DNA of 64,000 nt, taken from assembly GCF_042651565.1 (NCBI RefSeq), contig NZ_JBHSDF010000004.1; one strand, 5' to 3'. The notes beneath the pieces are model-generated. The model searched no databases. It was given only the letters and a program-made list of their open reading frames with translations, and was not told the origin of the DNA. Every line of letters starts with the position of its first letter. Positions within the stretch are counted from its first letter, which is position 1. This DNA is from Salinispirillum marinum. Lineage in GTDB: Bacteria > Pseudomonadota > Gammaproteobacteria > Pseudomonadales > Natronospirillaceae. Below are positions 60,984 to 64,000 of the stretch, one piece after another. The translations under genes were made by a program, and so were the position numbers.

Positions 60984-62869
60984 CCCCTATTCTCCTGTAA
61001 CCTTGATTCTGCCTCGTCCGCCCGTGTTAAGCGGACACAAAACTCCGCCCCGCCTAGACGACCGGGGCGTGCCCAAAGGTCGCCGTTCAGGGCTTCGACA
61101 ATACGGTGGCTGATCGACAAGCCTAGACCTAGGCCAACGCCCGACTGTTTCGTGGTGAAAAAGGGCTCAAATACCCGGTCTACGTGGGCTTCATCCAACC
61201 CCACGCCATCATCCCCGATCACCACCACCAGATGCTCCGGGCTTTCGGGACAGGGTTCTGTATAGACGTCGACCCGGCGGAGACTGTGTGGATTTTCGAC
61301 CACGGCGTCCACCGCATTGCTTAATAAATTCACCAAAACCTGTTCTAAGTAGACCATATCGGCTTGCACCAATTCATCGTCTGTCACCGAACTCTGGGCT
61401 TGAACCTGATGACGTTTTAATGATGCGTTTACGATGGTCAGCGCGCCCTGTACAGATGCCTGCAGACTCACGACCCCCATCGGGGTGTCGCCTTTACGCG
61501 CAAAGACCTTAAACCGCGCGATGATTTCGCCCATGCGCTGACCCAGTTCAGCAATGCGCTGGAGGTTTTTTTGCGCCTGCTCAGGTTCCGAACGTTCAAG
61601 GAAGCGCACAGCATTTTCAGCAAAGGCGCGAATTGCGGTTAGCGGCTGATTTAATTCGTGGTTTATGCCCGCACTGAGCTGGCCCAAAACCGCCAACTTA
61701 GCCGTTTGGATCAATTCATTTTGTGTTTTGTGATGCTGATCCACTTCTTCACGCAGTCGCTGGTTGCTCACCGACAAAGCAACCGTACGTTCAACCACAC
61801 GTTGTTCCAGCTCGTTGCGTGCCACTTCCAACGCGTGTTCATACCGTTTGCGCTGGTGTGTATCCCGCACGGAAATCAACGCCAACCCGCCACCCAATAT
61901 AAGAACGACGACTATCAACCCGGCGGTGACGGCATTAGTCGACGCCACTTGCGACTGCGACGCATCGCCCAGTTGCTGCAGTTCACCGAAGATATCACCT
62001 TGAATGTCGCGCGCTAGGTCGGTGAGCAAAGGGCCTTCCGGGAGGATGTATTCGTTCATAATGGCTTCGTACTCGCGGCTGACAAACACCAAGCGTTGAA
62101 AAGCATCTTCGTACTGCGACCAGATACTCGACAACGATAAGAGCATGGGACGGGTCACAAAATCGGCAATGCCATCGAATTCTAGGATGGTGTTGCGAGC
62201 ATCGGTGATCAACACCGCGGCTTCCTGCCGCGCACTGGCGTTCTGCGTGGTCACAAATACACTGACTTGGGTTCCCGCATTTAACATCTGTGCTTGAGCA
62301 CTTACGGCCAGGCGCACCTCCGTGGGTTGACCACTGGACAACGCAGTCTCTACCAAACGGTCAATGAAACGTTTCGCTTCCGGGCCATAGCGGTCCACCA
62401 CTTCAATACGCAGGGCATCCATCTCGCGATAAGCGGGAATCACTTCATTGAGAAAACGACGCCCGTATGCCGAGTGTCGATCTGACAGTTCATGCAACAG
62501 TTTTAAGCGTTCGGCGTCGTTGATGGTTTCCATAGCATCAAATAACAACTGCCGGGTGACACTTTGTTGCAGCAAAAAATCGCGTACATCGGTGTGATTG
62601 CCGGTGATGCGAAAGCTGTCCACCGCCAGGCGTTCCAAAAAGAGTGAACGCATAACATCAGTAGCCTGGCCCGTATTGGGCACCAAGTCCTGCGTCATGA
62701 CGCTGGTGCGCAGACCAATGCTGCGCAGATTGGACATGGCGATGCCGCCGATCAAAATCATGAAAATCAGCAGCAGTACGGGCGTTAATAAAGCCTTAAC
62801 AAGCGTGTCGCGGGGTGGCTCTTGCAGTGGCTCTGCTTCTGTTGTTGGGGTGGCATTGGTTGTTTGCAC
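60980..62869 (-). CDS. DctB-like sensor histidine kinase with helical periplasmic domain
   Basis: The protein has 629 residues with a GTG start. The first membrane helix (about 27-47) and second (about 313-333) enclose about 265 residues that are almost all helical, unlike the PAS/CACHE sensor of classical DctB. HisKA has His404 in QLSAGINHELNQPLTAIRAF, and HATPase has NLLSNAVDAV, DDGVGLD and GVGLGLGLS. The transmitter is of the DctB type. It overlaps the dctD-like gene by four bases and lies 39 bp after a second, related kinase gene. Confidence 0.9.
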   Translation of the reverse strand: MQTTNATPTTEAEPLQEPPRDTLVKALLTPVLLLIFMILIGGIAMSNLRSIGLRTSVMTQDLVPNTGQATDVMRSLFLERLAVDSFRITGNHTDVRDFLLQQSVTRQLLFDAMETINDAERLKLLHELSDRHSAYGRRFLNEVIPAYREMDALRIEVVDRYGPEAKRFIDRLVETALSSGQPTEVRLAVSAQAQMLNAGTQVSVFVTTQNASARQEAAVLITDARNTILEFDGIADFVTRPMLLSLSSIWSQYEDAFQRLVFVSREYEAIMNEYILPEGPLLTDLARDIQGDIFGELQQLGDASQSQVASTNAVTAGLIVVVLILGGGLALISVRDTHQRKRYEHALEVARNELEQRVVERTVALSVSNQRLREEVDQHHKTQNELIQTAKLAVLGQLSAGINHELNQPLTAIRAFAENAVRFLERSEPEQAQKNLQRIAELGQRMGEIIARFKVFARKGDTPMGVVSLQASVQGALTIVNASLKRHQVQAQSSVTDDELVQADMVYLEQVLVNLLSNAVDAVVENPHSLRRVDVYTEPCPESPEHLVVVIGDDGVGLDEAHVDRVFEPFFTTKQSGVGLGLGLSISHRIVEALNGDLWARPGRLGGAEFCVRLTRADEAESRLQENRG

Positions 62870-62908
62870 GGTGATGGCTCACTCTCATTGTTATTTTTGT
62901 CTTCAGTA

Positions 62909-64000
62909 TTAAGAACGCGTTAAGGGTTCGGGCTTAGCTCTCGGCAACATCAAACAAAACTCTGCGCCGCCCAAGCGACCGGTACGCAATTCAATTCGAC
63001 CATTGAACGACTCCACTATGCGCAAGGTGATGGAAAGCCCGAGGCCCAAACCTGAACCTGCGTCTTTCGTGGTAAAGAAGGGTTCAAACACGCGTTCACG
63101 GAGATTTTCGGGCACACCAGAGCCGTTGTCGCCAACCACAATGCGCAACGGTTCATTCGGCGCGGTCGGTTCGAGGTACAGCTCAATTTTCGGTGCTACA
63201 ACAGCTTGCTCTACGAGCGCATCAATGGCGTTGGAAAACAGGTTCACCAACACCTGCTCTAAATAAACGGTATCACCCAACACCAAGGTGTCGGCGGGAA
63301 AATCCTGTTGAACATGGATCTGATGTTGGTTCAGCCGCGCACCCAAAATGGTCAGCACTCCCTGTACGGCAGAGGCGAAACTGACAACGCCGGACTGCGC
63401 TTCTCCTTTGCGGGAAAACACTTTAAACCGCGCAATGATCTCACTCATGCGCAAACCCAACTGATTGATGCGCGTCAAATTGACGCGGGCATCGTCCGGG
63501 TGGCCTTTGTCCAAAAACCGGAGTGCATTTTCAGCATAGGCCCGGATCGCCGTCAGTGGCTGATTGAGCTCGTGGTTTATACCTGCACTCATTTGCCCCA
63601 ACACTGCCAGCTTAGCCGTCTGGATCAACTCTTTCTGCGTGTTTTGATGCTGGTCGACTTCGGTGCGCAAGCGCTGGTTGCTGACCATCAATTCATGTGT
63701 ACGCTCTTTAACCCGGCGCTCAAGGTTGTCCTGAGCACGTTGCAATTCCGCTTCATACTTTTTGCGCTCGGTCATATCGTGCAACGTAAGCAGGAATTTC
63801 CGTTCGTTGGGCAAGCGCATGTCGCTGATGGTCAATTCAACGGGAACGCTGTGGCCTTGCCGATGCAGCAAGCTCAATTCGAGAATCTGATGATCCTGTA
63901 CCGTAGGGTGTGCCAGCATTCGACCCACCAACACAGCGAAACGCTGGCTGTCTTCACGCCCTAAAAGCCGGGTAAACGGCTGCTGGGTCAGGTCCTTGAG
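62909..64000 (-). CDS. PAS-containing DctB-like histidine kinase (partial, 5' end outside window)
   Basis: There are 363 codons up to the window edge. The visible chain starts with a PAS domain (LLHRQGHSVPVELTISDMRL, then RKFLLTLHDMTERKKYEAEL) and a coiled coil. HisKA follows with the phosphoacceptor in QMSAGINHELNQPLTAIRAY, then HATPase with NLFSNAIDALV, GDNGSGVPENLRERVFEPF and GLGLGLSI. The transmitter closely resembles that of the next gene, so the two are paralogues. Both may phosphorylate the single DctD-like regulator. The input domain beyond the PAS is unseen. Confidence 0.88.
   Translation of the reverse strand, partial: LKDLTQQPFTRLLGREDSQRFAVLVGRMLAHPTVQDHQILELSLLHRQGHSVPVELTISDMRLPNERKFLLTLHDMTERKKYEAELQRAQDNLERRVKERTHELMVSNQRLRTEVDQHQNTQKELIQTAKLAVLGQMSAGINHELNQPLTAIRAYAENALRFLDKGHPDDARVNLTRINQLGLRMSEIIARFKVFSRKGEAQSGVVSFASAVQGVLTILGARLNQHQIHVQQDFPADTLVLGDTVYLEQVLVNLFSNAIDALVEQAVVAPKIELYLEPTAPNEPLRIVVGDNGSGVPENLRERVFEPFFTTKDAGSGLGLGLSITLRIVESFNGRIELRTGRLGGAEFCLMLPRAKPEPLTRS

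Noticed and set aside
60980..62869. Naming the kinase DctB outright
   Set aside because: The transmitter is DctB-like, but the periplasmic part is helical rather than the PAS/CACHE fold of DctB, and no dicarboxylate transporter adjoins it, so the signal may differ.

Overview
The window is 64 kb of a chromosome from a Gram-negative gammaproteobacterium. The markers are TonB, an Omp85-type barrel, a LolA-like carrier, RlmE, CueR, a QmcA/NfeD pair and an ImuA-ImuB-DnaE2 mutagenesis cassette. Amylosucrase, a TAXI-type TRAP transporter, the TIGR03545/TIGR03546 pair and several 7TM-type hybrid kinases suggest a marine or halophilic heterotroph, perhaps of the Oceanospirillales; the genus is a guess. 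Gene density is high. I found no rRNA, tRNA, CRISPR array, prophage or intact insertion sequence.

Layout. 0-8.7 kb: the valS 3' end; a MerR-type regulator and a sigma factor whose start codons overlap head to head; a POTRA-less Omp85 barrel behind a TonB-like gene with a 37-unit hexanucleotide repeat; a MocR regulator with its divergent flavoprotein; and nfeD-qmcA-cueR. 8.7-21.5 kb: a GAF-GAF-GGDEF cyclase, a YihG-like acyltransferase, a YjgN/M48-protease pair, a TIGR03546-TIGR03545-DsbA-like operon, moeB, a QEGLA/MATCAP-like protein and amylosucrase. 21.6-27.1 kb: the SOS mutasome behind two tandem LexA boxes.

27.1-42.5 kb is the most unusual region. All its genes lie on the minus strand, in this order: methyltransferase, remnants of a DrrAB-type exporter, hybrid kinase A (7TMR-DISM), polytopic membrane protein, acetoacetate-decarboxylase-like enzyme, desaturase-like FAD enzyme, hybrid kinase B (7TMR-DISM, PAS, two receivers, Hpt), hybrid kinase C (receiver first), and a KAS III-like condensing enzyme. 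I read it as a signal-controlled small-molecule or lipid modification locus. Kinases A and C are diverged copies of one transmitter core, and no DNA-binding response regulator is present. This is the best candidate for an undescribed system.

42.5-64 kb: a TAXI TRAP transporter behind a likely sigma-54 promoter; a DUF1566 protein; a stand-alone CsoSCA-like beta-carbonic anhydrase; an Lrp regulator divergent from an EamA exporter; a five-gene envelope operon (secreted helical protein, ABC ATPase, FtsX permease, LolA-like carrier, predicted outer-membrane barrel); two structured non-coding repeats; rlmE; an FAD oxidoreductase-rRNA methylase-MATE run; and a DctD-like activator with two tandem DctB-like kinases, the second cut by the window edge. 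The DctD-type activator is a plausible but unproven regulator of the sigma-54 promoter 17 kb away.
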